Assembly: GCF_000737695.1 (NCBI RefSeq)
Contig: NZ_JPRM01000015.1
Coordinates: 124,001 to 188,000 of the forward strand
Direction of reading: 5' to 3'
From: Flavobacterium hydatis
GTDB taxonomy: Bacteria; Bacteroidota; Bacteroidia; Flavobacteriales; Flavobacteriaceae
DNA length: 64,000 nucleotides
In this document: piece by piece, positions 8,927 through 19,269 of the stretch
Layout: the number at the start of each line of letters is the position of its first letter
Numbering within the stretch: position 1 is the first letter of the stretch
Notes under the pieces: model-generated
Database searches by the model: none
Told to the model about the DNA's origin: nothing
What the model saw: only the letters and a program-made list of their open reading frames with translations
Program-made: the position numbers and the translations under genes

Positions 8927-11900
8927 TTAATTCAGCTTAAAATTTATCTGCATTTTCTCTAATTCTTGCAATAACTCAGTCGAAATCTTAATTTTTAACC
9001 TTCTACTTGGCATAGTTAGTTTAGTAACTACACTTATTTCTTCTACCTCAGTAACTTCTGGAGTTTTAGTTGCAGCGACATCATCACCATCGCTTTCATC
9101 ATTTTCATCGACAAAAACAGCTTCGTCAGCTTCCTCAAACTCATTATCTGTTTCGACCTGAACCAAGCGTTTTACTTTTTCTAATTCCATGATTTCAAAA
9201 GTCACCTGATTATCACCTTTATTCTCGTTAAACAAATTACTCAATCTATGAATAAACTCTGTCTGTAAGTCTTTTATATTTAATAATAAAATCAGTTTTT
9301 TAGCGAAAGCCTCCAGGATATCCTGCAATTGCCTAATCTCAACAAACTGCATTCTCGGATCAGATTTTTTACCTGTATCATGATTTACCCAACCATCTTT
9401 AATCAATACTTTTAGGAAAGCAAAATTATTCTGAATCAGGAAATGACGGAATTTTAAGTATTCTTCTCCAAATATTTTAAACTCATAACTTTCGTCATAA
9501 CCTTCTAAATTAAATATCGCCCAACCTTTTCCATTCTTTGCCACACGATGTTGCACGTTATTTATAATCCCAGCAAAATTTAGATTTTTACCCACAAATT
9601 CATTCATACTTTTCAGAGATTCCAATCTCGAATTACAAAAGTATTTCATCTCAAATCTAAAATCGTCAAGAGGATGGCCTGAGATATAAATCCCAACAAC
9701 CTCTTTCTCTTTTGCCAGTTTTTCCATCGTGCTCCAGTCTTCGCACGGAGGCACAACAGGTTCAGCAATTTGCACTTCACTTGTTTCTCCAAACAAACTC
9801 ACTTGCGATGAGTTTTCATTTTCCTGAAACTTAGACCCATAACGAATTGCTTTTTCATAAAAAGTAATTCCATCGCCATCATCATGAAAATATTGCGCTC
9901 TTGTAGTTCCTTCAAACGAATCAAAACCACCCGCAAGCGCTAAGTTTTCGATTGCTTTTTTATTGGCTGCACGCAAATCTATTCGCTTAGCCAAATCAAA
10001 AATCGATTTATATCTTCCGTCTTTTCTACTCTCTACAATAGTTGCCACAGCACCAGAACCAACTCCCTTAATAGCTCCCATCCCAAAACGTACCGCATAT
10101 TCATCATTTACAGTAAACTTATAAAACGACTCGTTTACATCTGGCCCTAAAACCTGTAATCCCATTCGTTTACATTCTTCCATAAAAAAGGAAACCTGCT
10201 TAATATCGTTCATGTTATTAGAAAGTACCGCAGCCATATATTCCGCTGGATAATGCGCTTTTAAATAAGCAGTTTGATAAGCGATCCAGGCATAACAAGT
10301 CGAGTGCGATTTATTAAAGGCATAACTCGCAAATGCTTCCCAGTCTTTCCAGATTTTCTCTAGAACTTTTGCATCATGACCTTTTTTCGCCGCTTGTTCT
10401 ACGAACTTAGGCTTCATTTTATCTAGTACGTCTTTTTGTTTCTTACCCATCGCCTTACGCAAAACGTCGGCCTCACCTTTTGTAAAGTCAGCCAGCGATT
10501 GCGACAAAAGCATTACCTGCTCTTGATAAACCGTAATTCCGTAAGTCTCTCCCAAATATTCCTCACAGGCATCTAAATCGTATTTGATTTCTTCTTCTCC
10601 ATTTTTCCTTCTTACGAAAGACGGAATATACTCCAAAGGTCCCGGACGATACAAGGCATTCATCGCAATTAAATCTCCAAAAACCGTAGGCTTAAGATCC
10701 TTCATGTATTTCTGCATTCCGGGTGACTCGTATTGGAAGATTCCAACGGTTTCTCCTCTCTGGAAAAGCGCATACGTTTCAACATCATCGATCGGAAAAG
10801 TATCCGGATCCAAATCAATTCCGTTTCTATATTTTACCAGTTTAACAGTATCTTTTATCAAAGTAAGGGTCTTCAGACCCAAGAAGTCCATCTTCAGCAA
10901 TCCTGCGCTCTCTGCAACCGAGTTATCAAACTGTGTTACATATAAATCAGAATCTTTTGCCGTGGTTACGGGAACGAAATTCGTAATATCCGATGGCGTA
11001 ATGATTACCCCACAGGCGTGAATTCCGGTATTTCGCATCGATCCTTCAAGGATTTTTGCTTGTTGAATGGTTTCTCCAGCCAAATCATCCTCATTGGCAA
11101 TAGAGATTAATTCTTTTACATTATCAAATTCATCAGAACGAAGCGCTTTTTTAACCTCCTCTTCACTCTCAGAAATAAACCGCGCCAAATTCCATTTAGA
11201 CGGCATCATTCCCGGAATCAGTTTTGCAATTCTATCGGCCTCAAACAATGGCAAATCAAGTACACGAGCCGTATCACGAATCGCCGATTTGGTTGCCATT
11301 TTACCATACGTAATAATTTGGGCAACCTGATTCTGTCCGTATTTATTAATTACATAATCCATTACACGACCACGACCCTCGTCATCAAAATCGATATCAA
11401 TATCGGGCATGGATACACGATCGGGATTAAGGAAACGCTCAAAAAGCAAATCGTACTTAATCGGGTCAATATTGGTAATTCCTAAACAATACGCTACGGC
11501 AGATCCCGCAGCCGATCCACGACCTGGTCCTACCGAAACGTCCATATTTCTAGCTTCGGCAATAAAATCCTGAACAATCAAGAAGTAACCTGGATATCCA
11601 GAATTCGAAATCGTTAATAACTCAAAGTCTAAACGTTCCTGAATAGATTCTGTGATTTCTCCATATCTTCTTTTTGCACCAACCATAGTAAGGTGACGCA
11701 AGTATTTATTTTCACCACGAACTCCACCATCAGCTTCATCCTCTTCAACCACAAATTCTTGTGGAATATCAAATTTAGGAAGTAATACATCTCGATAAAG
11801 TGAATAAATCTCAACTTTATCTACAATTTCCTGAATATTAATAATCGAATCAGGTAAATCGGCAAAGAGTTTTTTCATATCCTCTCCCGACTTGTAATAG

Positions 11901-13468
11901 TATTCCTGATTTGGTAATCCGTAACGATATCCGCGACCACGCCCAATTGGCGTAGCTTGCTTTTCACCATCTTTTACACATAGTAAAATATCGTGCGCAT
12001 TGGCATCTTCTTTATTTAAATAATAAGTGTTATTTGTCGCAATTAATTTAACATCGTGCTTTCTGGCAAATTCTATCAGGGTTTTATTAACACGATTTTC
12101 ATCTTCCTGATTATGACGCATAATCTCGAGATAAAAGTCATCTCCAAATTGCTCTTTCCACCAAATCAAAGCTTCTTCGGCTTGGTTTTCACCAACGTTT
12201 AGGATTTTACTCGGAATTTCTCCGTATAAATTCCCAGACAACACCATGATGTCTTCTTTGTATTTTTCTACAACTGCTCTGTCAATCCTAGGAACATAAT
12301 AAAATCCTTGTGTAAAAGCAATCGACGACATTTTTGCCAGATTATGATAACCATTTTTGTTTTTGGCTAATAGTACAATCTGATTTCCGTTGTCTTTCTT
12401 ACTTTTATCTAAGTGGTTGTCGCAAACATTAAATTCACAACCTACGATTGGTTTTATCTCAGTTTCTGTTGGCTCTTCACCAGCTTCAACCAAAGCTTTA
12501 TTTTTTCCAGAAGCAGCTTTGTTATGATTCATAACCGCGCTCACAAAATGGAAAGCTCCCATCATGTTTCCTGTATCGGTCATTGCAACAGCTGGCATTC
12601 CGTTTTTGGCTGTAGCCGAAACAATATTCCCAATACCTATAGTCGATTGTAAAACCGAAAACTGCGTATGATTGTGTAAATGCGCATATTTTGCCGTTTT
12701 AAATCCTTCTAAATCAGACTCAGAAACTGTAGTTTGTTTATCATCAGACTCTAAAGCTTTTAATTGCTCTCTGACTTTATCAGAAGCTTTTTTAAGATTG
12801 ATATGTTTTAAACCAATTAGCGGAAATTCCTGTGGATTTCTATTTTGGAATTCTTTAAAGTAATCCTTCGGAACATCAAGTTCTTCTTTGGTAAAAACTT
12901 CTCTTCGTATCAATTCCAAGAAACAACGTGTCGTTGCCTCAACGTCGGCAGTTGCGTTGTGCGCTTCCGCGAAAGGTTTATTAAAAAGGTATTCGTGTAA
13001 TTCTGTTAAGGTTGGTAATTTAAACCTTCCACCACGACCTCCCGGAAGTTTTAATAACGAAGCCGTAACTTCTGTACAAGTATCCAAAACTGGCATTGTA
13101 CTCATAGGAGATTCAACACCCATTCTATGGAATTCAGCTCCCATAATGTTAACGTCGAAACCTAGATTCTGACCTACAATAAATTTGGTCTTGCTTAATG
13201 CTATATTAAATTTCTCTAAAACTTCCTGTAATGAGATTCCATCGGCTTCTGCCAACTCTGTCGAAATTCCGTGAATACGCTCGGCGTCATACGGAATATT
13301 GAATCCATCAGGCTTTACCAAATAATCTTGATGCTCTATAAGTTTCCCCATATCATCATGCAACTGCCACGCGATTTGAATACAGCGAGGCCAGTTATCA
13401 GAATCGGTTATTGGAGCATCCCATCGTTTTGGTAATCCAGTAGTTTCGGTATCGAATATTAAATACAT
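8927..13468 (-). CDS. dnaE: DNA polymerase III subunit alpha with fused N-terminal 3'-5' exonuclease domain
   Basis: 1513 aa, about 350 aa longer than E. coli DnaE. Residues ~1-195 form a DEDD exonuclease (FDTETTG with Asp6/Glu8; later HNATADVEATTRCF). The PHP domain starts near residue 260 (KYAHLHNHTQFS). The polymerase core has GPGRGSAAGS and the catalytic PDIDIDF motif. Finger and OB-fold regions follow, and the C-terminus is acidic. It is the replicative polymerase, and the fused domain may supply proofreading in place of a separate DnaQ (inference). The stop is followed by a 150-bp AT-rich gap. Start is the ATG before the exonuclease motif. Confidence 0.95.
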   Translation of the reverse strand: MYLIFDTETTGLPKRWDAPITDSDNWPRCIQIAWQLHDDMGKLIEHQDYLVKPDGFNIPYDAERIHGISTELAEADGISLQEVLEKFNIALSKTKFIVGQNLGFDVNIMGAEFHRMGVESPMSTMPVLDTCTEVTASLLKLPGGRGGRFKLPTLTELHEYLFNKPFAEAHNATADVEATTRCFLELIRREVFTKEELDVPKDYFKEFQNRNPQEFPLIGLKHINLKKASDKVREQLKALESDDKQTTVSESDLEGFKTAKYAHLHNHTQFSVLQSTIGIGNIVSATAKNGMPAVAMTDTGNMMGAFHFVSAVMNHNKAASGKNKALVEAGEEPTETEIKPIVGCEFNVCDNHLDKSKKDNGNQIVLLAKNKNGYHNLAKMSSIAFTQGFYYVPRIDRAVVEKYKEDIMVLSGNLYGEIPSKILNVGENQAEEALIWWKEQFGDDFYLEIMRHNQEDENRVNKTLIEFARKHDVKLIATNNTYYLNKEDANAHDILLCVKDGEKQATPIGRGRGYRYGLPNQEYYYKSGEDMKKLFADLPDSIINIQEIVDKVEIYSLYRDVLLPKFDIPQEFVVEEDEADGGVRGENKYLRHLTMVGAKRRYGEITESIQERLDFELLTISNSGYPGYFLIVQDFIAEARNMDVSVGPGRGSAAGSAVAYCLGITNIDPIKYDLLFERFLNPDRVSMPDIDIDFDDEGRGRVMDYVINKYGQNQVAQIITYGKMATKSAIRDTARVLDLPLFEADRIAKLIPGMMPSKWNLARFISESEEEVKKALRSDEFDNVKELISIANEDDLAGETIQQAKILEGSMRNTGIHACGVIITPSDITNFVPVTTAKDSDLYVTQFDNSVAESAGLLKMDFLGLKTLTLIKDTVKLVKYRNGIDLDPDTFPIDDVETYALFQRGETVGIFQYESPGMQKYMKDLKPTVFGDLIAMNALYRPGPLEYIPSFVRRKNGEEEIKYDLDACEEYLGETYGITVYQEQVMLLSQSLADFTKGEADVLRKAMGKKQKDVLDKMKPKFVEQAAKKGHDAKVLEKIWKDWEAFASYAFNKSHSTCYAWIAYQTAYLKAHYPAEYMAAVLSNNMNDIKQVSFFMEECKRMGLQVLGPDVNESFYKFTVNDEYAVRFGMGAIKGVGSGAVATIVESRKDGRYKSIFDLAKRIDLRAANKKAIENLALAGGFDSFEGTTRAQYFHDDGDGITFYEKAIRYGSKFQENENSSQVSLFGETSEVQIAEPVVPPCEDWSTMEKLAKEKEVVGIYISGHPLDDFRFEMKYFCNSRLESLKSMNEFVGKNLNFAGIINNVQHRVAKNGKGWAIFNLEGYDESYEFKIFGEEYLKFRHFLIQNNFAFLKVLIKDGWVNHDTGKKSDPRMQFVEIRQLQDILEAFAKKLILLLNIKDLQTEFIHRLSNLFNENKGDNQVTFEIMELEKVKRLVQVETDNEFEEADEAVFVDENDESDGDDVAATKTPEVTEVEEISVVTKLTMPSRRLKIKISTELLQELEKMQINFKLN

Positions 13469-13634
13469 AAGCTTAAAAAGACAAAATTAAAATTCCAAAA
13501 TCTAAATCTCACAGCGCATAATCTACTGATTTAATGCGATATACAAAAAGGTGAACTATAAAATAGAGGAAGTTCAAATTTAGTCTTTTTTTAAACAAAC
13601 TAGCTAGTGAATTTTGTTAAGAATAGAACATATT

Positions 13635-14054
13635 TTATTCCTTGCCTTTAAGACAAACCATCAACGAAATTGCCAAATATGGAATGTCTTTTAAAATAAA
13701 GAAATCTGCTACAAAAAACCCTTCCACACTTTTAAAAACACCTGGTGTTGTAATTAAAAAGCTCAGCGTTGTTACAAATATAATAGCAGAAGCAAACCCA
13801 GCATAAAGAGCAACTCTCTTAACAAACAAAGAAACAAACAATCCTATTCCGGTTAGAACTTCAAAAATTCCGATAAAATTAGAAACTTGTTGCACTGACA
13901 TTACTTTATACATCCAACTCATCGCAAAGTGATTTTCGACTAAACCTTTTATCGCTCCAGCTTCGACAGCAGTGAATTTAAAAAGACCAACCCAGATTAA
14001 AATAATTACAGTTCCTAAAACACCTAATGTGTAAGCAAATTGATTTAAATTCAT
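13635..14054 (-). CDS. DUF417-like small integral membrane protein
   Basis: 139 aa with about four membrane segments (residues ~8-28, ~55-78, ~80-100, ~115-133). The motif WVGLFKFTAVEAGAIKGLVE followed by HFAMSW matches the DUF417/YkgB (RclC-like) family, which in E. coli is an inner-membrane protein of the reactive-chlorine response. It is shorter than the ~190-aa enterobacterial members. It is monocistronic, with no Rcl-type regulator near, so the stress role is only a family hint. Confidence 0.75.
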   Translation of the reverse strand: MNLNQFAYTLGVLGTVIILIWVGLFKFTAVEAGAIKGLVENHFAMSWMYKVMSVQQVSNFIGIFEVLTGIGLFVSLFVKRVALYAGFASAIIFVTTLSFLITTPGVFKSVEGFFVADFFILKDIPYLAISLMVCLKGKE

Positions 14055-14614
14055 GACATTTTATTTTAAAATTAGAGTTTTCAATATTACTAATCCTTTC
14101 AAAAAGTAATTGTCGGCTACCCGTCATAAACAATCAATTTAATTTTAACTTCATGCTAGAAAAACAAAAAATACATTTCTTGGATGTCGTATTATTCCAT
14201 TAAAAAAAGACAATAAAATTTATCCTGAAATTTGATTTTAAAATACTAAAAAAGCATTCAGAATTCTTGTTTCAAAAACTAAAAAAGGAAATCAAAACCA
14301 ATAATTATTTCCGTTTTTATCCATTTTATTAAATTATAACCAATAAAATCATTGATTTTTAGAATATTATTAAATAAAAGCTACTGCCATTAAAATTAAA
14401 ACAATCAAATAAAAAACAAACCAAAAAGAAAAAGGAAAACCAATTTATATTCATTCTATAACCAAATCACATTGTAAAAAAGGCAATCACAATTTGTATT
14501 TACGTTTGGGTATCGTATATAATCAAATATGCCAATTTTCACTTTTGTTTCTTTTTCTAATTTTGTTATCCTCTTATGATTACATGGAAATTACAATTAA
14601 AAAATAGTTAAAAA
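14055..14614. other. Long non-coding leader region of the leu operon
   Basis: 560 bp of very AT-rich DNA with no supportable ORF on either strand. A TACGTTTG box, an exact TAnnTTTG match, lies at 14501-14508 on the plus strand, with a TTG at 14472-14474 that is rather far (26-nt spacer). A second box TAATTTTG is at 14558-14565. Neither has an ideal TTG partner. No leucine-codon leader peptide with a terminator/antiterminator pair was found. Confidence 0.45.
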
Positions 14615-16009
14615 ATGAGTACTACATTATTCGACAAAGTATGGGATTCGCACGTTGTGCGTAAAATTGAAGATGGACCCGATGTGTTTTTCATTGACCG
14701 TCATTTTATTCATGAAGTTACAAGTCCTGTTGCTTTTTTAGGATTAAAATCCAGAGGCATTTCGGTTTTATACCCAGAACGCACTTTTGCAACTGCCGAT
14801 CACAACACACCAACTATAAATCAGCATTTACCTGTTGAAGATGCTTTATCTGCTAATCAGCTAAAAGCTTTAGAAGATAATGCAGCCGAATACGGAATTT
14901 CTCACTGGGGTTTAGGCCACAAAAAAAACGGAATCGTTCACGTTGTTGGTCCTGAAAACGGAATTACTTTGCCAGGCGCAACTATTGTTTGTGGAGATTC
15001 ACACACTTCTACTCATGGTGCTTTTGGAGCAATTGCTTTTGGTATCGGAACTTCTGAGGTTGAAATGGTTTTATCTACTCAATGTATCATGCAACCGAAG
15101 CCTAAGAAAATGCGTATCAACGTAAATGGTGAATTAAGCAAAGGTGTAGGCCCTAAAGATGTCGCTCTATATATTATTGCTCAATTAACTACTTCTGGAG
15201 GTACTGGATATTTTGTTGAATATGCAGGAAATGTTTTTGAAAACATGACTATGGAAGGTCGTATGACCGTTTGTAATTTAAGTATCGAAATGGGTGCTCG
15301 TGGAGGAATGATTGCTCCTGACCAAAAAACATTCGATTTCCTAGAAGGAAGATTGTTTGCTCCAAAAGGTGAAGCTTGGGATAAAGCCGTTGCTTATTGG
15401 AAAACTTTAAAAACAGATGCTGATGCCGTTTTTGACGCCGAATTAAACATCAATGCATCAGATATTGAACCTATGATTACTTATGGTACTAATCCAGGAA
15501 TGGGAATTGGTATCTCTAAAAATATTCCGAATGCCAACCAAGTTGAAGGTGGCGAGGAAACGTATAAAAAATCTTTGGCCTACATGGGCTTTCATGAAAA
15601 TGATGTAATGATTGGAAAACCAATCGACTTTGTTTTCTTAGGAAGCTGTACTAATGGTCGTATTGAAGATTTTAGAGCCTTTACAGAAATTGTAAAAGGA
15701 CGTAAAAAAGCTGATAATGTAACTGCTTGGTTAGTACCAGGATCTCATGTTGTTGAAGCGCAAATTAAAGAAGAAGGTCTTTTAGAAATCTTAACCGAAG
15801 CAGGTTTTGTATTACGTCAGCCTGGTTGTTCGGCTTGTTTAGCCATGAACGATGATAAGGTACCTGCTGGAAAATATGCGGTAAGTACATCTAACAGAAA
15901 TTTTGAAGGTCGTCAGGGTCCTGGCTCAAGAACACTTTTGGCTAGTCCTATTATGGCAGCAGCAGCAGCAGTAACAGGAAAACTAACAGACCCGAGGGAG
16001 TTATTTTAG
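14615..16009 (+). CDS. leuC: 3-isopropylmalate dehydratase large subunit
   Basis: 464 aa, full length for LeuC. The three [4Fe-4S] ligands are visible: Cys345 (GSCTNGR) and Cys405/Cys408 ([10 protein letters not shown]). The aconitase-type motif [13 protein letters not shown] is present. With LeuD it isomerises 2-isopropylmalate to 3-isopropylmalate. The same enzyme pair also acts on (R)-citramalate to give erythro-beta-methylmalate, relevant because the synthase downstream looks like a citramalate synthase. First gene of the plus-strand operon; leuD follows after a 173-nt repeat-filled spacer. Confidence 0.97.
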   Translation: MSTTLFDKVWDSHVVRKIEDGPDVFFIDRHFIHEVTSPVAFLGLKSRGISVLYPERTFATADHNTPTINQHLPVEDALSANQLKALEDNAAEYGISHWGLGHKKNGIVHVVGPENGITLPGATIVCGDSHTSTHGAFGAIAFGIGTSEVEMVLSTQCIMQPKPKKMRINVNGELSKGVGPKDVALYIIAQLTTSGGTGYFVEYAGNVFENMTMEGRMTVCNLSIEMGARGGMIAPDQKTFDFLEGRLFAPKGEAWDKAVAYWKTLKTDADAVFDAELNINASDIEPMITYGTNPGMGIGISKNIPNANQVEGGEETYKKSLAYMGFHENDVMIGKPIDFVFLGSCTNGRIEDFRAFTEIVKGRKKADNVTAWLVPGSHVVEAQIKEEGLLEILTEAGFVLRQPGCSACLAMNDDKVPAGKYAVSTSNRNFEGRQGPGSRTLLASPIMAAAAAVTGKLTDPRELF

Positions 16010-16015
16010 ATTGAA

Positions 16016-16178
16016 GATTTTAGATTTTAGATTTTCACTTTGCGAATAGCTTATGACACTTTAAAATACAAATCTTCATATAAAAACTCATTTACATTAT
16101 TAATACAAAAGAATTTTAGCATTTAGAAATTCATCCCAGCGAGAAAAATCTAAAATCTAAAATCCAAAAATCTAAAAT
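16016..16178. repeat. Inverted low-complexity spacer between leuC and leuD
   Basis: The spacer begins with repeated AGATTTTAGATTTTAGATTTTC and ends with the inverse AATCTAAAATCTAAAATCC and TCTAAAATT just before the leuD start. The arms could form a long stem in the operon mRNA. Similar short-word spacers occur at 19270-19455, 22985-23050 and 40745-40880. Confidence 0.7.
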
Positions 16179-16182
16179 TAAA

Positions 16183-16779
16183 ATGGCATACGATAAATTT
16201 AATATACTTACTAGTAGTGCAGTGCCACTACCGATCGAAAACGTAGATACGGATCAAATCATCCCAGCTCGTTTCTTAAAAGCTACAGAACGCAAAGGTT
16301 TTGGAGACAATCTTTTTAGAGATTGGAGATATAATGGAGATGATTCTCCTAAAGCTGATTTCGTTTTAAACAATTCAACTTATAGCGGAAAAATCCTTGT
16401 TGGAGGAAAAAACTTTGGTTCAGGATCTTCTAGAGAACACGCTGCTTGGGCAGTTTACGATTACGGATTTAGAGCTGTAGTATCTAGTTTCTTTGCAGAT
16501 ATCTTTAAAGGAAACTGTTTAAACATTGGAGTTCTTCCTGTACAAGTTAGTCCAGAATTTGCTGATACCATTTTTAGCGCTATTGAAGCTGATCCTAAAA
16601 CAGAATTAGAAATCAACTTACCAAATCAAACCATAACGTTATTATCTACTGGTCAGCAAGAATCTTTTGCAATTAATGGATACAAAAAGAACAATATGAT
16701 TAATGGTTTTGATGATATTGACTATTTACAAAACATCAAAGAAGATATTGTGGCTTTCGCCGATAAGCTTCCTTACTAA
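16183..16779 (+). CDS. leuD: 3-isopropylmalate dehydratase small subunit
   Basis: 198 aa, usual length. It contains the LeuD signature [12 protein letters not shown] and the swivel-domain motif [14 protein letters not shown], which binds substrate phosphate-side groups in the aconitase fold. It is the partner of LeuC immediately upstream in a cytoplasmic heterodimer for leucine synthesis, and probably also for citramalate isomerisation in isoleucine synthesis. A strong hairpin (16801-16833) lies 22 nt after its stop, so transcription of the following genes may be partly attenuated or separately initiated. Confidence 0.97.
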   Translation: MAYDKFNILTSSAVPLPIENVDTDQIIPARFLKATERKGFGDNLFRDWRYNGDDSPKADFVLNNSTYSGKILVGGKNFGSGSSREHAAWAVYDYGFRAVVSSFFADIFKGNCLNIGVLPVQVSPEFADTIFSAIEADPKTELEINLPNQTITLLSTGQQESFAINGYKKNNMINGFDDIDYLQNIKEDIVAFADKLPY

Positions 16780-16800
16780 TAAAATCTCGTTCGATCTACT

Positions 16801-16833
16801 AGACCCGACAGGTTTTCGAAACCTGTCGGGTCT
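16801..16833 (+). terminator. Strong palindromic hairpin after leuD (terminator or REP-like)
   Basis: A perfect 15-bp stem, AGACCCGACAGGTTT with its complement, around TCG, followed by TTTCTAAA. The GACCCGACAG arm recurs in the hairpin after the L,D-transpeptidase gene (44070-44095), so it belongs to a repeated palindrome family. Confidence 0.75.
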
Positions 16834-16908
16834 TTCTAAATTAAATCGACCGAAAAAAATGTTTCAGAAAATAATTCGAAATCGAAATAAATTTTAAAAA
16901 TAATCCTA

Positions 16909-17703
16909 ATGCAAATGAAAGGCAATAAACATATTAAAAGGGACGAAAACGCGACAAAAATATTTGACGATAGAAGTTTATCAAAAGATTATCGAAATCT
17001 GATTCAGATTTTAAAACCCGGAATGACGATTTTAGATATTGGGTGCGGAACAGGTTCAATTTCAAAAGACATTGCAAATACTATTGGCCCTAACGGAAAA
17101 GTTATTGCAATTGACAATACAGAAATTTTCATAAAAAGCGGCAAAGAATCTTATCAATCAGTCTCTAATCTAGAATTAATTGCGGTTGATTTATTTGAAT
17201 ACAATCCAGACACAAAATTTGATTTAATCGTTTCTGCCAGAACATTACAATGGCTAAGCAATCCTAAAGAAGCTTTAATAAAAATGAAATCATTATTAAA
17301 GCCAAACGGTCAAATATCAATTCTGGATTATGATCACACTAATTTAATCTGGAATCCATTACCACCGGAAAGCATGCAAGAATTTTATAAAACTTTTTTG
17401 AAATGGCGGGCAGATGCCGGAATGAATAATAAGATAGGTGAAGATCTACCTCAATTATTAAAAGAAGCAGGTTTTCATTCTATCGAGAAAATAAATTCAG
17501 ACGAAGCTTATCATAATGAAGATTCTGGTTTTAAATCAAAAATAGGGATTTGGTCTAAAGTTGCAGATTCTAGTCAAATGGTTGAGGAAGGTTATTTAGA
17601 TAACGAATTAAGATTAAAAACAATCGAAGAATACAATAACTGGATCGAAAATTCAGCTATTTCAATGACAATGAAGTTAAATGAAGTGAGAGGAAAATTA
17701 TAA
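16909..17703 (+). CDS. Class I SAM-dependent methyltransferase
   Basis: 264 aa. SAM-binding motif I is ILDIGCGTGSISKDIA (residues ~43-58), followed by the acidic GKVIAIDNTE and a motif II/III region SARTLQWLSNPKEAL. The fold resembles UbiE/trans-aconitate methyltransferases (Methyltransf_11/25). The substrate is not evident. It lies between leuD and the synthase gene, after the leuD hairpin and 42 nt before the synthase start. It is not a known leucine enzyme and looks like an insertion into the operon; trans-aconitate-type detoxification is conceivable but unsupported. M1 and M3 are both possible starts. Confidence 0.85.
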   Translation: MQMKGNKHIKRDENATKIFDDRSLSKDYRNLIQILKPGMTILDIGCGTGSISKDIANTIGPNGKVIAIDNTEIFIKSGKESYQSVSNLELIAVDLFEYNPDTKFDLIVSARTLQWLSNPKEALIKMKSLLKPNGQISILDYDHTNLIWNPLPPESMQEFYKTFLKWRADAGMNNKIGEDLPQLLKEAGFHSIEKINSDEAYHNEDSGFKSKIGIWSKVADSSQMVEEGYLDNELRLKTIEEYNNWIENSAISMTMKLNEVRGKL

Positions 17704-17745
17704 CAACAACTATAATTTCACTTTAAAAGAAATACAGAAATCAAT

Positions 17746-19266
17746 ATGGAAAAAAGAAAAATTGAAATAATGGACACGACGCTCCGTGATGGCGAACAAA
17801 CATCGGGAGTATCTTTTTCTGCAGCAGAAAAACTAACCATTGCACAATTACTATTAGAAGAATTAAATATTGATCGAATAGAAATTGCCTCTGCTCGCGT
17901 TAGCGAAGGAGAATTTCAGGCAGTAAAAGGCATTACTTCTTGGGCAGAAGAAAGAGGCTATATTAAAAGAATAGAAGTATTATCTTTTGTAGACGGAGGT
18001 GTTTCTATCGAATGGATGAAAAAAGCTGGGGCAAAAGTTCAGAATTTATTAACCAAAGGCTCTTTAAACCATCTTACACATCAACTAAAAAAAACACCTG
18101 AACAGCATTTTGCCGAAATAGCTATAAGTGTAGCTTTAGCAAAAGAGAATGATATAGAAACAAACGTGTATCTTGAAGATTGGAGCAATGGTATGCGCAA
18201 TTCTCCTGAATATGTATTTGAATTTTTAGCTTTCCTGTCAACTCAACCCATCAAAAGAATTTTACTTCCTGATACTTTAGGTGTTTTAATTCCAGCTCAA
18301 ACTTTTGAATTCATATCAAAAATTACTGCAAAATATCCAGACATTCATTTTGATTTTCATGCCCATAATGATTACGACTTAAGTATTGCAAATGTTATGG
18401 AAGCTGTAAAAGCTGGCATCAAAGGCCTTCATGTTACTGTAAACGGAATGGGGGAACGTGCAGGAAACGCTCCTCTTGAAAGTACTGTTGCTGTAATTAA
18501 TGATTATTTACCAGAAGTAAGCATTAACATTAAAGAAACTTCTTTATACTCTGTGAGTAAATTAGTTGAAACCTTTACTGGTTATAGAATCCCTGCCAAC
18601 AAACCAATTGTTGGAGACAACGTTTTTACCCAAACAGCAGGAATCCATGCCGATGGAGATAATAAAAACAATCTATATTTTAATGATTTACTTCCGGAAC
18701 GTTTTGGAAGAAAACGCAAATACGCTCTCGGAAAAACCTCTGGCAAAGCCAATATCGAAAAGAACCTTCAGGAATTAGGATTAAAACTAAACCAAGAGGA
18801 TTTAAAACTGGTTACCCAACGTATTATCGAATTAGGAGATAAGAAAGAAACTGTTACCAAAGAAGATTTACCATACATCATTTCTGATGTTCTGGACAGT
18901 CACGCTTATCAAGACAAAATCACGATACAGTCTTACGTATTAATGCATTCGAAAGGAACACGTCCATCATCAACATTAAGTTTAAATCTTGATGGAGAAA
19001 TCATAGAAGAACACGCGCAAGGAGATGGTCAGTTTGATGCTTTTATGAATGCATTGACAAAAATCTACAAAAGCAAAAAAATGACTTTACCAAAGCTGAT
19101 TGATTATGCTGTTCGAATCCCTCCAGGAAGTAGTTCTGACGCTTTATGCGAGACTATTATCACTTGGATTAATAACGGAAAAGAATTTAAAACAAGAGGA
19201 TTAGATTCCGACCAGACAGTTGCAGCAATTATTGCCACACAAAAAATGCTGAATGTAGCTAATTAA
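17746..19266 (+). CDS. cimA: (R)-citramalate synthase-type enzyme of the 2-isopropylmalate synthase family
   Basis: 506 aa. The N-terminal TIM barrel has DTTLRDGEQ (Arg14, Asp15) and metal-binding HAHND (His205, His207). A LeuA-type regulatory domain lies at ~370-500. Compared from memory with Leptospira citramalate synthase, the reported pyruvate-pocket residues are all present: Arg14, Asp15, Leu79, Leu102, Tyr142, Asp303, Asn309, Leu310, Tyr311. The motifs VYLEDWSNG and HADGD are also shared. Citramalate synthase joins pyruvate and acetyl-CoA to start threonine-independent isoleucine synthesis, with LeuCD and LeuB catalysing the next steps. Automatic annotation would probably say 2-isopropylmalate synthase. 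The alternative, LeuA activity, cannot be excluded without assay. Confidence 0.75.
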   Translation: MEKRKIEIMDTTLRDGEQTSGVSFSAAEKLTIAQLLLEELNIDRIEIASARVSEGEFQAVKGITSWAEERGYIKRIEVLSFVDGGVSIEWMKKAGAKVQNLLTKGSLNHLTHQLKKTPEQHFAEIAISVALAKENDIETNVYLEDWSNGMRNSPEYVFEFLAFLSTQPIKRILLPDTLGVLIPAQTFEFISKITAKYPDIHFDFHAHNDYDLSIANVMEAVKAGIKGLHVTVNGMGERAGNAPLESTVAVINDYLPEVSINIKETSLYSVSKLVETFTGYRIPANKPIVGDNVFTQTAGIHADGDNKNNLYFNDLLPERFGRKRKYALGKTSGKANIEKNLQELGLKLNQEDLKLVTQRIIELGDKKETVTKEDLPYIISDVLDSHAYQDKITIQSYVLMHSKGTRPSSTLSLNLDGEIIEEHAQGDGQFDAFMNALTKIYKSKKMTLPKLIDYAVRIPPGSSSDALCETIITWINNGKEFKTRGLDSDQTVAAIIATQKMLNVAN

Positions 19267-19269
19267 TAA

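Noticed and set aside
10584..11330. Plus-strand ORFs inside dnaE
   Set aside because: They are antisense to the conserved polymerase core and show no homology-like motifs.
14055..14614. Leucine attenuator or riboswitch before leuC
   Set aside because: No leader peptide rich in Leu codons and no alternate terminator/antiterminator hairpins could be found.
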